64,000 nucleotides of DNA from Paenibacillus sp. LHD-117 (GTDB lineage: Bacteria > Bacillota > Bacilli > Paenibacillales > Paenibacillaceae): positions 1 to 64,000 of the forward strand of contig NZ_JAVFVT010000039.1 of the NCBI RefSeq assembly GCF_030929555.1, given 5' to 3'. The position numbers and the translations under genes were made by a program. Each line of letters opens with the position of its first letter. Position 1 is the stretch's first letter. Under the pieces are notes generated by a model that saw only the letters and a list, made by a program, of their open reading frames with translations, was not told where the DNA came from and searched no databases. Positions 33,274 through 41,793 of the stretch are shown piece by piece.

Positions 33274-34536
33274 TTATTTGAAGTGTCCTCCTATTTTTTT
33301 TGATCGATCTGTTGCTTGCCCCGCGTCGGTAGCCGATGCAGCTCGAATAATGCTTGCCTCACCGAACTTTTTCTTAATCGCATCAGTCGCGCGTTCAAGT
33401 GCCATTATTTTCTCCCTGTCTTCCTCAAGATCAAATAGAGTCACCTGGTATTCCTCAGAAGATGCAAATTTAGATAGACTGATGCCAAGTCGTCTAACAG
33501 GTGAACCATCCCAGTGTTTACAGAATAGTTGTAGAGCAGCCTTGTAGACCCGATTCGTTATATTCGTCGGATCTATTGTCACCTGGCGACTAAAACCTGT
33601 CGGTTGGTCAAAATCAGCCCCCATACAACCTACGGATAAGACTCCACCAACCACATTTTTGCTCCGACAACGCTGGCAAACTAACTCCGTCAATTCCAGA
33701 AGAACCACTTTTATATCTTCAAGGCTGTAATAATCGCGCGGGAGAGTCATCATATGGCCAATGGACTTAGGGGCAATCTCATGAGTGCCAGTAGCGACCG
33801 GACTATCATCAATACAGTTCGCAATTCGCCAATACATTTCAGCATTGATGTCAGAGTTTTTCCCAAATTTACGCCGCATCATAGTCTTTAACTTTTCAAG
33901 AGGCGTATTGGCCAATTCCCCGATCGTGTATATCCCCATCCCAGTAAAATGCCTCGTCATGCGGCTGCCTACCATGTACATTTTGTCAATGGGCAGCTGC
34001 CACAACGTAGTGGCTATGTTTCGATTGTCCAACATAAAAAAGCCTGATTCGTTCTTTTTCGCAAAATTATCACAGGCAGTTTTCGCACTTATCTTGTTTT
34101 TCCCCGCACCTACTCGAGTACGTACGCCGGTCTCCTCCAGGACCCTTTTCTGTATCAATGCCGCAAGTTTCTCGAGAGATCCAAAGAGATGTAGAGATCC
34201 GGTTACGTCTAGGAACTGTTCGTCAATGCTAAAGGGCTCCACAAGATCCGTATAAGATTGATAAATACGTGTGATCTGCATGGAGACGTCAATATAGCGT
34301 TGCATCCTCGGCTGTATGATAATGACTTCAGGGCATTTTGCCACAGCCTCGCCCAGGCGTTCTGCGGTTGTAATCCCATATGATTTGGCAATTGGACAAG
34401 CCGCAAGTATAATGCCCGAGCGGCGAGCCGGATCGCCGGCAACGACAAGTGGAGCGTCCCGATATTCAGGGCGCTCCGCTTTCTCAACCGATGCATAGAA
34501 CGATTGGCAATCGATTAGATAAACCTGCTTCTCCAT
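33274..34536 (-). CDS. uvrX: Y-family DNA polymerase (UvrX/ImpB-MucB-like), 420 aa
   Basis: The catalytic palm motifs are DCQSFYASVE near the N-terminus and SIDEQFLD near residue 103. A little-finger domain follows, and the C-terminus carries a beta-clamp-binding QVTLFDL. Length and motifs match the SPbeta UvrX branch of DinB/UmuC-like translesion polymerases. A LexA box overlaps its promoter region, so it should be SOS-induced and mutagenic or protective after DNA damage. Confidence 0.87.
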   Translation of the reverse strand: MEKQVYLIDCQSFYASVEKAERPEYRDAPLVVAGDPARRSGIILAACPIAKSYGITTAERLGEAVAKCPEVIIIQPRMQRYIDVSMQITRIYQSYTDLVEPFSIDEQFLDVTGSLHLFGSLEKLAALIQKRVLEETGVRTRVGAGKNKISAKTACDNFAKKNESGFFMLDNRNIATTLWQLPIDKMYMVGSRMTRHFTGMGIYTIGELANTPLEKLKTMMRRKFGKNSDINAEMYWRIANCIDDSPVATGTHEIAPKSIGHMMTLPRDYYSLEDIKVVLLELTELVCQRCRSKNVVGGVLSVGCMGADFDQPTGFSRQVTIDPTNITNRVYKAALQLFCKHWDGSPVRRLGISLSKFASSEEYQVTLFDLEEDREKIMALERATDAIKKKFGEASIIRAASATDAGQATDRSKKIGGHFK

Positions 34537-34559
34537 TCAGCATTACCTCGCAATATCAA

Positions 34560-34579
34560 GAACATTTGTTCTTATTATA
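34560..34579 (-). promoter_or_regulatory. LexA (SOS) box and -10 element of uvrX
   Basis: GAACATTTGTTC at 34560-34571 fits the Bacillus LexA consensus GAACNNNNGTTC. TATAAT on the minus strand lies immediately upstream (34579-34574), placing the operator at the transcription start. Confidence 0.82.
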
Positions 34580-34622
34580 TGCAAGTAATGCGATTAAATA
34601 CAGTCACAAATTACTACCAGTT

Positions 34623-35720
34623 TCACTTCATTACTTTGACGAGGTAACGCGAATACACCCAGCCTTCTCGCCTCTCTTTTGTCGTTTCGTCAATAAATTG
34701 GACATATGAAAAATCCTTTCGTTTATCAACGAGACGTACAGTTTGACCCAGCCTGAGCACCGCAATACGCATTGCTTTATGGTCATCGCGGTTTCGTACA
34801 ACCAGTTCATTCGTTCGCACAATCCGAGTCACGCTGAAGGCAAACATTTCGAGGTCACTTTGCGGTTTCAGTTCCTCACGGACGATCTTAACCACTTGGT
34901 TAGATGTTCGACCTATTACAGCATTTTTTAATGCATCCTGTGGTGGCATAAATGGGGTAAAGTAATATTGAATCTGCCATATAATAACGTAGAGGATGAT
35001 TACTCTGAGAATGGGATGCTTTTTCTTCATATGCTCAATGGCATTGTGCAACTTATACTCGGAAATTGTATCGTTTTCAACTACGTCGATCTGTTTGATC
35101 TCTGCCTCGATTAAGTCAGCATCGATATGATTAACTTCTTCCCCTTGTTGTTCTCGAAACTTCTGCTTTAAATATTCAAGTAAATCCTCGTCAAGTTTAA
35201 AGCCTTTAGATATTGGCGATCCCTTTAGTAAATTCAGTTCCATCAGATATGGAATCCTAGAAATTTCACTTACGGCACCCACTGAAGCCATAATCGGATC
35301 TCTTGCGAGTCGCATTAATTCATACGTGCTCCCAAGTAAGTGATTATACGGTTCTAATAGCTCGCTCATTTTTCGCAGTGGTTCTACTGCACGTTGGTAA
35401 GTCTCTGAAAACGCATTGAGTGGTTCAAATGAAGCTCGCACTGGCCCTAATATCTGATCCATATGCCTTTGCCACTTACGAATAGCTGAGACTGCACCAT
35501 CCATTCCTGTGAATTGTCTAAGCGCGCGAGTTTCTATTAGTTCTGTAAGATCTTCGGGAAGATCTTCATCTTTGAATGGTTCTTCATTTTGATCGCTGAT
35601 TTCGTTCTCATCATTCTTATCTTCATTTTGATCGCTGATTTCCTTCTCATCTTTCTTATCTTCATTTTGATCGCTGATTTCGTTCTCATCTTTCTTATCT
35701 CTATTTCTTTCGTTCTCCAT
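34623..35720 (-). CDS. Membrane protein with acidic 13-aa repeats and C-terminal SH3-like domain, 365 aa
   Basis: Residues ~7-46 hold three tandem copies of a 13-residue DKKDENEISDQNE-type repeat. A long helical region follows (about 60-240), then one transmembrane segment (LRVIILYVIIWQIQYYF), then a bacterial SH3-like domain (VLRLGQTVRLVDKR ... GWVYSRYL) of the type often found outside the membrane. The repeat DNA is a 39-bp tandem near 35580-35700. The topology suggests a cytoplasmic coiled region linked to an external wall-binding module. Partner unknown. Confidence 0.65.
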   Translation of the reverse strand: MENERNRDKKDENEISDQNEDKKDEKEISDQNEDKNDENEISDQNEEPFKDEDLPEDLTELIETRALRQFTGMDGAVSAIRKWQRHMDQILGPVRASFEPLNAFSETYQRAVEPLRKMSELLEPYNHLLGSTYELMRLARDPIMASVGAVSEISRIPYLMELNLLKGSPISKGFKLDEDLLEYLKQKFREQQGEEVNHIDADLIEAEIKQIDVVENDTISEYKLHNAIEHMKKKHPILRVIILYVIIWQIQYYFTPFMPPQDALKNAVIGRTSNQVVKIVREELKPQSDLEMFAFSVTRIVRTNELVVRNRDDHKAMRIAVLRLGQTVRLVDKRKDFSYVQFIDETTKERREGWVYSRYLVKVMK

Positions 35721-35839
35721 GTAAATCCCCCTTAAATAATCGAACTATTGATTAAACATTACCAGATTCGCTAGGCTTCTGCAGTACTCCGTTTCCATCT
35801 ATAACACTTTTCAAAATCCCATCACCGACGACAACGTGA

Positions 35840-36585
35840 CGATTCTGTTGGGTAGCGGCCGACGATCCTGGAGCCAGATCCGGATAGTCAGCGTGCGGGC
35901 GCCGCGGTCGTTCCTGAGGGGTGGTCGCCTTGCTGCATGCCAGGCGGCCAAATCAAGATGACCAGCGCGTGATGTCGCGGGCGTTCCAGGCGAATGACCG
36001 GCGATAGGAGAGCTGCAGTTGCTCCAGGCCGGGCGACGGATCCAGATGGACAGCGCATGACGTCGCGGCGTTCATCCCGCGTAGCCGGCTCGCCGGCGAT
36101 CGAGGAGCTGCTGCTGCACCGGTCGGATCCGGATCTGCAGTTCGAGGCCGCGGACCTTCCTGGTGCGTGGCCATCGCGCCGGCGATCGAGGAGCTGCTGC
36201 TGCGCCGGCCGGATCCGGATTTGCAGGTCGCGGCCGCCGCGGACGTTCCTGGTGCGTGGCCAGGTGCTGCCGGCGATCGAGGAGCTGCTGCTACGCCGAC
36301 CGGATTCTGATCTGCAGGTCGCGGCCGCCGCGGACGTTCCTGGTGCGTGGCCGGGCGCTGCCGGCGATCGGGGAGCTGCTGCTGCGCCGGGCGGATCCGG
36401 ATCTGAAGGTCGCGGCCGCTGCGGACGTTCCTAGTGCGCTGCCGGCGATCGAGGAGCTGCTGCTGCGCGGGTGCATCCGGATCTGCAGGTCGTGGCCGCC
36501 GCGGACGTTCCTGGTGCGTGGCCAGCACGCCGGCGCTCGAGGACCAATTGCTCCGGTTCCGCAGATCACACGGCCACCGACCGAG
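35840..36585 (-). repeat. GC-rich repeat island F, ~90-bp units, inverted orientation
   Basis: Cores read on the minus strand (CGTTCCTGGTG on plus) near 36155, 36243, 36333, 36425 and 36506. More degenerate ones lie near 35909, 35979 and 36065. The left part (35840-36110) is more divergent (GATGACCAGCGCGTGATGTC-like blocks), grading into regular units. Palindromes GGATCC, CTGCAG, CGATCG, CCGCGG, GCGGCCGC recur. Confidence 0.88.
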
Positions 36586-36588
36586 CTG

Positions 36589-36690
36589 TTAAATGAGCAT
36601 CGAGAGCAGGAATGCGATCAGCTGGCGCGCCATTTCGTTGGTATTCAAAAAGTGAAGTTGTTTATAGATGGCTTGTTTATTAGGTTTCAT
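36589..36690 (-). CDS. Small peptide at island F edge, 33 aa
   Basis: The minus-strand frame begins MKPNKQAIYKQLHFLNTNEM and ends in a hydrophobic LIAFLLSMLI. AAGGGGGAT lies 10-11 nt upstream of ATG at 36690. It may be a small membrane peptide or a gene remnant truncated by the island. Confidence 0.4.
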   Translation of the reverse strand: MKPNKQAIYKQLHFLNTNEMARQLIAFLLSMLI

Positions 36691-36784
36691 TAGGTGATAT
36701 CCCCCTTAGTTTATTCCGCCTTTTCGTGCGGTTCATTTTTATTTACAGCAAATTAAATAGATCCTTCTTGATGACAAGAAAATT

Positions 36785-37015
36785 ACAATGACAACGTAGC
36801 CAGTGCGGCCCCCCCTGTCAAGACTGTCAACCGCGTCCACATGGGTCTAGGTGACTCGAAAGCCCTTCTGGACGGCGCTGGCAGGATCCGGACCGCTACT
36901 CATGTCCATTAAGAATGCTTAACCAGACGATCCCGGCGGTCAAAGAGCATTGCGCGCCGGCGGATCTGCAGTTGCTGCGCGCGGCCGCCGCCCCGGCCTG
37001 GCCGGGAATATCACC
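36785..37015. repeat. Degenerate GC-rich remnant (island F2)
   Basis: Scattered GGATCCGGA, GCGCGCCGGCGGATCTGCAG and GCGCGGCCGCC blocks resemble the island units but show no regular period. There is no gene in this stretch. Confidence 0.55.
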
Positions 37016-37024
37016 AAAAGGTCA

Positions 37025-37056
37025 GAAAAAAAGTCACCCCTTATTTCGGGTGACTT
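37025..37056 (-). terminator. Intrinsic terminator beside island F2
   Basis: AAGTCACCC (37031-37039) pairs with GGGTGACTT (37048-37056). On minus a U-run (opposite 37026-37032) follows. It ends the minus-strand gene at 37059 and borders the GC-rich remnant. Confidence 0.85.
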
Positions 37057-37058
37057 AT

Positions 37059-37268
37059 TTAGCGTTGTTGCTTATACGTCTGCAGTAATTCATTTAATTG
37101 CACTTCGCTTATGCTTGTAAATTGAATAACTTCTTGGACTGTCATTTCACCATCTAATACCGACCGAAGAAGATCGTTTAGCTTTCTGATAAGAATGTCT
37201 TCGCTATCAAGCTTTCTTAGACGCTCAACCTCTTGTGCATGCTCTTCAGGTGTGTAGATTCCCCTCAC
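37059..37268 (-). CDS. Hypothetical helical protein, 69 aa
   Basis: GTG at 37268 follows AAGGGGAG. The longer upstream frame has no ribosome site. The protein is helical (HAQEVERLRKLDSEDILIRK) with an HTH-like tail (TVQEVIQFTSISEVQLNELL). It overlaps the previous gene by 23 bp. Confidence 0.5.
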   Translation of the reverse strand: MRGIYTPEEHAQEVERLRKLDSEDILIRKLNDLLRSVLDGEMTVQEVIQFTSISEVQLNELLQTYKQQR

Positions 37269-37443
37269 CCCTCCCCTTAATCGTGCATCCCTTTCGATAA
37301 ACTTCCGCCAGCACATGATAAATCAGCGCCCTGTCATCATTATTCAGTATCGGAATAGAGCTCCCAATTCTTTCAGTCTGCGTCTCAATAAACGCCTTCT
37401 CCTCCAGATCCAACCCCATATCCCCTGCTTTTCCATTCATCAC
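37246..37443 (-). CDS. Hypothetical protein, 65 aa
   Basis: Small soluble protein (LEEKAFIETQTERIGSSIPI). No family recognised. It is tightly coupled to the next gene. Confidence 0.5.
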   Translation of the reverse strand: MMNGKAGDMGLDLEEKAFIETQTERIGSSIPILNNDDRALIYHVLAEVYRKGCTIKGRGEGNLHT

Positions 37444-37469
37444 CGGTTAGTTCCCCCAAGCACTTTAAA

Positions 37470-37631
37470 TTATTTGTTTATTAAGTCATCGTAGCCGCAC
37501 TCAGAAGGCGACTGGAGAATCCGAGCGTTTTTTTTGGATGCTGCATGTTTGAGTACGTCATACATGTTGTTACGCTGCAGCTTCAAGGCCACAATGCTGT
37601 CCTCCAAGTCATCCTTCCATCCTTTTCTCAT
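37470..37631 (-). CDS. Hypothetical protein, 53 aa
   Basis: TAGGGGGAATC directly upstream supports ATG at 37631 (MRKGWKDDLEDSIVALKLQR) rather than the longer frame to 37739. A short charged helix protein of unknown role. Confidence 0.5.
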   Translation of the reverse strand: MRKGWKDDLEDSIVALKLQRNNMYDVLKHAASKKNARILQSPSECGYDDLINK

Positions 37632-37760
37632 GATTCCCCCTAGTAAAAGTAGCACAATCTGCCTCCATTTGATTTTTCGTTCCATTCTTCGATAATGCTT
37701 CGCATATTTTCGCAAGTGACTCCCTCCTTTCGTATCCACTAGCCTGGCTCCAGCTATTAA

Positions 37761-38810
37761 TTAAATTGCGGTTTTGCTTACACGGAATCCGCCCGACAGA
37801 TACAAATAAATACGGCCTACTTGTTCAACATCGCGTCCTTTACCGTTAAGGTACACGGTATCACCGTAATAATATTCGCCTTGACGACGTTCGTACGGGG
37901 CCTCAACGATCGGAAGCTGTCCACCCTTCAGCACATACTCCTTCCCGATTTTAACCAGCACATTTGCCTCATACGTCTTTAGGCGGTATTCCTGGAAGAG
38001 CGCATCTAGCTGCCCTACCACTTTTCGTTTATCCGTTAAATTCTGAGCATATCCAAACAATCGATAACCGAGCTCTGTGCTATTGCCCCAATAGCCAACT
38101 TCCTTCTTCGTTGCATTTTCCCCCAGGGCGTGGCTAACAAGTCTGCGCAGCTGCACGTCATGTTCCATGCTCTCCATGAGCCATTTATTTCGCTCTCGTT
38201 CGTCATTCAATTCGCGAGCCTTTTTCGCCTCACATACAGCATCCATAAGACGTTTTCGAAATGGCTCCAGATCCGTATCGTCAACGTAGGAAGAGCTATT
38301 AAGCACCTTGTATGCTTCCCTTAGTTTGACTGCTTCCTCCTTACTCACCAGTTGTTCAAAAGTCTTCTGCTTCAGGTCTCGGGCATGTGTTTCGAATGAA
38401 CGATTCGAGCTGAAACGGGAGAACGCATCTTGAAATATTTTCTCTATTTCACACTTTGCCTCTTCTTTGCTTTGTACTGCGTAAAAGCGATCTTCCTCCA
38501 AATAGGCATCCTTACGAGTCTCAAGATATTGAATCATTTCAGTTAACACCGCAACCGACGGCGTGTAGCCAATGGCCGACTTTATATAACGCTTAAACCG
38601 ATCAGGCTCGTAGTAGGGATAAGCGTAGATTTCCGATTTTATTTGCAGACCGGCAGCTGCATTTGGCTTAAATTCCAAGCGCGTTTGATATTCTAAGCGG
38701 CCGTTCCGCTTTGTCCTAAACAACCCCGACGTTTCCCAAACCCCCTTTCGATCGGACAGAACCAGTTCTTCGTTATTATGTACCAGCTGGTACGCCTCTT
38801 TACGATTCAT
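37761..38810 (-). CDS. Hypothetical protein, 349 aa
   Basis: A long soluble protein with a helical middle (EEAKCEIEKIFQDAFSRFSS ... KKARELNDERERNKW) and beta-rich ends. The C-terminal GEYYYGDTVYLNGKGRDVEQ looks like a small beta-barrel. No recognised domain. Confidence 0.6.
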   Translation of the reverse strand: MNRKEAYQLVHNNEELVLSDRKGVWETSGLFRTKRNGRLEYQTRLEFKPNAAAGLQIKSEIYAYPYYEPDRFKRYIKSAIGYTPSVAVLTEMIQYLETRKDAYLEEDRFYAVQSKEEAKCEIEKIFQDAFSRFSSNRSFETHARDLKQKTFEQLVSKEEAVKLREAYKVLNSSSYVDDTDLEPFRKRLMDAVCEAKKARELNDERERNKWLMESMEHDVQLRRLVSHALGENATKKEVGYWGNSTELGYRLFGYAQNLTDKRKVVGQLDALFQEYRLKTYEANVLVKIGKEYVLKGGQLPIVEAPYERRQGEYYYGDTVYLNGKGRDVEQVGRIYLYLSGGFRVSKTAI

Positions 38811-38866
38811 TCGTCAAACCTCCATACAAGTCATTTTTGGGAACAGACTAAGCAATAACCGTGCTA

Positions 38867-39157
38867 TTAGTACAAGTGGAGATGAAAACAGTTATCTGTT
38901 TCGTTGTAGAGTAAGCCATAGTCGATGTTGCGAACATGGCAATAGTGACCGACAAAGTGTAGGGTGTCATCGATTTTTTGGGAATCCGGAAAGTCTTTAG
39001 AGATTAAAGCGGAAGAACCTTCGTGCATAGCCCAGTTGAACGTGCTTAGGATGTCGGCAAAGTCAGATGGAACGGAATCAAAGCCAAGACGTTGTGCGGA
39101 TGAAAGGTTGAACATGGATTCAAGCTCTCTCATGTTAGTAGAAGTGAATTGTGGCAT
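38867..39157 (-). CDS. Hypothetical protein, 96 aa
   Basis: AGGAGG-type spacing precedes ATG at 39157. Small acidic protein (DFADILSTFNWAMHEGSSAL, HFVGHYCHVRNIDYG). Unrecognised. Confidence 0.55.
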   Translation of the reverse strand: MPQFTSTNMRELESMFNLSSAQRLGFDSVPSDFADILSTFNWAMHEGSSALISKDFPDSQKIDDTLHFVGHYCHVRNIDYGLLYNETDNCFHLHLY

Positions 39158-39195
39158 GGTTTAGCCTCCTAAAGGATGATGTGATGCATGCAACC

Positions 39196-39254
39196 TCTGA
39201 GACAGTGGAAGCCTCAGAACGCACTAGACTTAATGCGATTTATACTCGTCTAGT
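39196..39254. promoter_or_regulatory. Two small inverted repeats upstream of the 96-aa gene
   Basis: TCTGAG/CTCAGA (39196-39218) and ACTAGAC/GTCTAGT (39223-39254) lie in the 122-bp gap 39158-39279. They may form a leader structure or operator. Confidence 0.4.
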
Positions 39255-39279
39255 CGAGTAACCATTTCCTCTCTTCTCT

Positions 39280-39660
39280 TTAGTCTTCTTCCGGCAGCAT
39301 GATTGTAAAGACCGGTTCCCCGAGGTCACCAGGCCCAATATGAGCCTTCATTTGGACGAGCTTCAAACGGCTGCCCATTTGAAAACGAACGGAGTACCGC
39401 AGTTCGTGACCCTTGGATTTACTTCGGCGGATTTCAAAAAATAAGACAGTGAGGATATCCCATAAACGCCCCTTCTCGTCTTGGCCACGTTTACGGTCCG
39501 CATCCAGTGGTTCCACGCATTTACTCCAAAGCGCACTGGTAAGGGCTACAGGAACTTTGAATCCAGCTTCCTTGGCCATATCCGTGACATCGATAAGAGT
39601 TCCGTCAGAAATTGCATCCGCTCGCGTGTACTTGGAAATATAGATGGGTTGAAGTTGCAT
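39280..39660 (-). CDS. DUF6573-like protein, 126 aa
   Basis: The N-terminal pattern YTRADAISDGTLIDVTDMAK followed by GFKVPVALTSALW is the hallmark of a small family found on Firmicute mobile elements (DUF6573, from memory). Function is unknown. It has its own strong promoter. Confidence 0.65.
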   Translation of the reverse strand: MQLQPIYISKYTRADAISDGTLIDVTDMAKEAGFKVPVALTSALWSKCVEPLDADRKRGQDEKGRLWDILTVLFFEIRRSKSKGHELRYSVRFQMGSRLKLVQMKAHIGPGDLGEPVFTIMLPEED

Positions 39661-39690
39661 ATTGTCATCTCCCTTTCAATTTGTATTTTG

Positions 39691-39719
39691 ATTTTAGCAC
39701 TTAAATATCAAAGTGTAAA
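39691..39719 (-). promoter_or_regulatory. Sigma-A promoter of the DUF6573-like gene
   Basis: On minus, TTTACA (39719-39714) and TAAAAT (39696-39691) are separated by 17 bp, 30 bp before the start codon. Confidence 0.75.
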
Positions 39720-39754
39720 TATGAATTTTACGCTTATTTTTCAAAAAGGAAAAT

Positions 39755-39776
39755 AAAAAAAGCTCTATTCAGAGCT
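39755..39776 (-). terminator. Intrinsic terminator of the RHH-like gene
   Basis: AGAGCT/AGCTCT (39776-39761) with a 4-nt loop is followed by seven U residues on minus. The stem overlaps the last codons of the gene. Confidence 0.8.
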
Positions 39777-40037
39777 CTCATTACCTTCATGCTTTTCGAC
39801 CACGATATTTGCTTTTGACTTGATCTGTTTAGCCGCTAGCTTCTTCAAGTAGTCATTCAGAAGCGTTGATAATTTTATGTCTTTTTCTGCTAAGACCTCA
39901 TCAATAGCTGCCCACTGCTCTTCGTTACCATAAACCGTCGCATATCTCGGTGTAGTTGGAATTTCATTTTTAGGACGGCCAGCACCCTTCCGTGGCCCTC
40001 CCCTTCCATCCGGCTTTTTAATTCTCTCTGACATCAA
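39765..40037 (-). CDS. Small basic DNA-binding protein, possibly ribbon-helix-helix, 90 aa
   Basis: The GRGGPRKGAGRPK basic tract is typical of plasmid regulators (AT-hook-like). It is followed by a strand and two helices (EEQWAAIDEVLAEKDIKLST). A CopG/RHH-type autoregulator is plausible. Confidence 0.6.
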   Translation of the reverse strand: MMSERIKKPDGRGGPRKGAGRPKNEIPTTPRYATVYGNEEQWAAIDEVLAEKDIKLSTLLNDYLKKLAAKQIKSKANIVVEKHEGNESSE

Positions 40038-40125
40038 AGAATCCCCCTAGCCACTATCATAATAATCTATGATACCATCATCATCTCGCTATTTTCACCT
40101 CGAATCTGCGAAAATTTCTTGTTGG

Positions 40126-40425
40126 CTATGTCGCGCTCAGCTCCGTTCCAACCGTCTTCACCGTTTTGGTGATAATGCGATCAACTTCCTGGTCAATCAG
40201 CTCGCTCACCTTGTAGTAATCAGGCTTACCGTATTTGGTCCAATCCTTCGCATCCTTTATCCGATCGGTAATCATCAGATCGTCGATCAGCGCCTTACCT
40301 CCGTCGGTGTAATCAACGTTGACCTCCCAGCATTCATCAACATTCCAGGTACGGCCAGCTTTGCGATTAATCGATATGGCCTTACGTGCCGACTTTACGA
40401 CGATATTTCGAATTGACTCTTTCAT
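40126..40425 (-). CDS. Hypothetical protein, 99 aa
   Basis: GGGGGCAATCAC directly precedes ATG at 40425, favouring it over 40443. Small basic alpha/beta protein (RKAGRTWNVDECWEVNVDYT). Unknown. Confidence 0.55.
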   Translation of the reverse strand: MKESIRNIVVKSARKAISINRKAGRTWNVDECWEVNVDYTDGGKALIDDLMITDRIKDAKDWTKYGKPDYYKVSELIDQEVDRIITKTVKTVGTELSAT

Positions 40426-40475
40426 GTGATTGCCCCCAGACAAGCTTGTTTTTTTGTCGTGCCATAAAAGATGAT

Positions 40476-40706
40476 TTATTTATGGATGTATCCGTTGGTT
40501 GAGAGGTATATTCCGCATTCTGTTACAGCAACCCCGTTACGTCCTGTGTCTCGATTCTCAACGACCTTGAACCCCTTTTCTTCTAAGAATCTTCTCGCGG
40601 CCATGCCGTTTAAATCAGCAAATGTCTGATACCCACTATCGGACGGTAAAAATATTTTCAGGTCCGCTGCTTCCTCGATTTTTTTCTTTGTCCAATATTC
40701 GCTCAT
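40476..40706 (-). CDS. Hypothetical protein, 76 aa
   Basis: Small soluble protein with LKIFLPSDSGYQTFADLNG and a C-terminal VENRDTGRNGVAVTECGIYL hairpin. No family recognised. It lies directly downstream of the barrel-protein gene cluster. Confidence 0.55.
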   Translation of the reverse strand: MSEYWTKKKIEEAADLKIFLPSDSGYQTFADLNGMAARRFLEEKGFKVVENRDTGRNGVAVTECGIYLSTNGYIHK

Positions 40707-40731
40707 ACCCCAGACCTCCTAATTTGTTTTC

Positions 40732-41601
40732 TCAAGCAGCTTGCTCGAGACTTGCGAAATATCTAATGTTGTAAGCCATAATTTCAATTGGATCCATGTC
40801 CGTCGGCCCTCTCCGTTGTCCATCTTGATCAATCATGGCACCGAATCGCCTGCCGACCAGCCAACCAGTAGAGTCAGCGGAGAACCAAGGATAGGATTGC
40901 AAGAGCTTGCTCGATCCTCCCAAGAAGTGAAAGTTCTGATCCTTGAATAACCTGAAAATCCATCGAAAGACGCGGTTCCGCCTCTTCTCCGAAATCCCAA
41001 CACTCCCCCCTAAAGCAATGACCGGTTGCTCTTCATGTACCAATGCTTGTAGTTCCTTCAGTCCGCTGCCAACATGCCATACTTCAATCGGACGCAGCCC
41101 CAAACGCTTTAGATACTCCGCGTTCTCTTTACTTTCCGCCGGATCCCCTACGACATCCAGATTAATAAATCCATACAGTACATCTTGATGTTCCATTACG
41201 AACGCCGCATAATCCTCGATTCGGATAGGCTCAACCTTTTTTCCATGTTGTAAGGATTTCCAGACGGTGAACGCTCCACTGTCAAGGAGAACTTTGAGTC
41301 CCAATCGCTCCACATGTGCTCTCCAGGCACGTCTATGGCGAATGTGTGCGTAGCTCATGAGCACGTACCTGGCTCCGTTTGCCGCGGCAACCTCCACGTC
41401 TCTTCTCGAGCGATCGACGCCAGCATAAAAGTAACGGATGCCTCTCAGCGTTAATCGCAGAAGACCTGTTACTGTTCGCTGCAGCCTACCTTCCTCTCCG
41501 AATATTTCGATAAGTATACCGAGCAAAGCGCTATTTGCGCCCATCGAGAAGGCTTCCAGGTCCTTTCGCGTAATAGTTCTCGTAGCGAATGTATACTGCA
41601 A
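40732..41601 (-). CDS. TGT/DpdA-like (beta/alpha)8-barrel protein, 289 aa
   Basis: The motif order resembles phage tRNA-guanine-transglycosylase-like proteins: YFYAGVDR, a catalytic-type LLDSGAFTVW (compare DSGGFQ of TGT), NLDVVGDP, the WHVGSGLKELQ and ALGGSVGISEK loops, and HFLGGSSKLLQSYPWFSADS. In DpdA relatives this fold inserts 7-deazaguanines into DNA. In TGT it acts on tRNA. No zinc cysteines are seen, consistent with the phage-type branch. No preQ biosynthesis gene is in the window. The start TTG at 41601 is uncertain (an internal ATG lies at codon 20). Confidence 0.5.
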   Translation of the reverse strand: MQYTFATRTITRKDLEAFSMGANSALLGILIEIFGEEGRLQRTVTGLLRLTLRGIRYFYAGVDRSRRDVEVAAANGARYVLMSYAHIRHRRAWRAHVERLGLKVLLDSGAFTVWKSLQHGKKVEPIRIEDYAAFVMEHQDVLYGFINLDVVGDPAESKENAEYLKRLGLRPIEVWHVGSGLKELQALVHEEQPVIALGGSVGISEKRRNRVFRWIFRLFKDQNFHFLGGSSKLLQSYPWFSADSTGWLVGRRFGAMIDQDGQRRGPTDMDPIEIMAYNIRYFASLEQAA

Positions 41602-41619
41602 CGCGGCGCGAATGATTGT

Positions 41620-41793
41620 TTAACGAAGAGAAATCGGCTTTTTACCATGGGCCGACTTCACATGGAGTGATAAGCGCGTTTGCCCCGCATAAATGTTTGC
41701 TTTACCCATCGCTGTTTGGTAGCGACCATTCTTTTGTAGCCTCCGGATAAAGGCGCGCAGTTTGGTTCTGGCATTCAACTCGTACAGTGCCAT
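41620..41793 (-). CDS. Small basic protein, 57 aa
   Basis: AGAGGGGG precedes ATG at 41793, which overlaps the stop of the previous gene (TAATG), so the two are coupled. The product is basic (LRAFIRRLQKNGRYQTAMGK). Function unknown. Confidence 0.55.
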   Translation of the reverse strand: MALYELNARTKLRAFIRRLQKNGRYQTAMGKANIYAGQTRLSLHVKSAHGKKPISLR

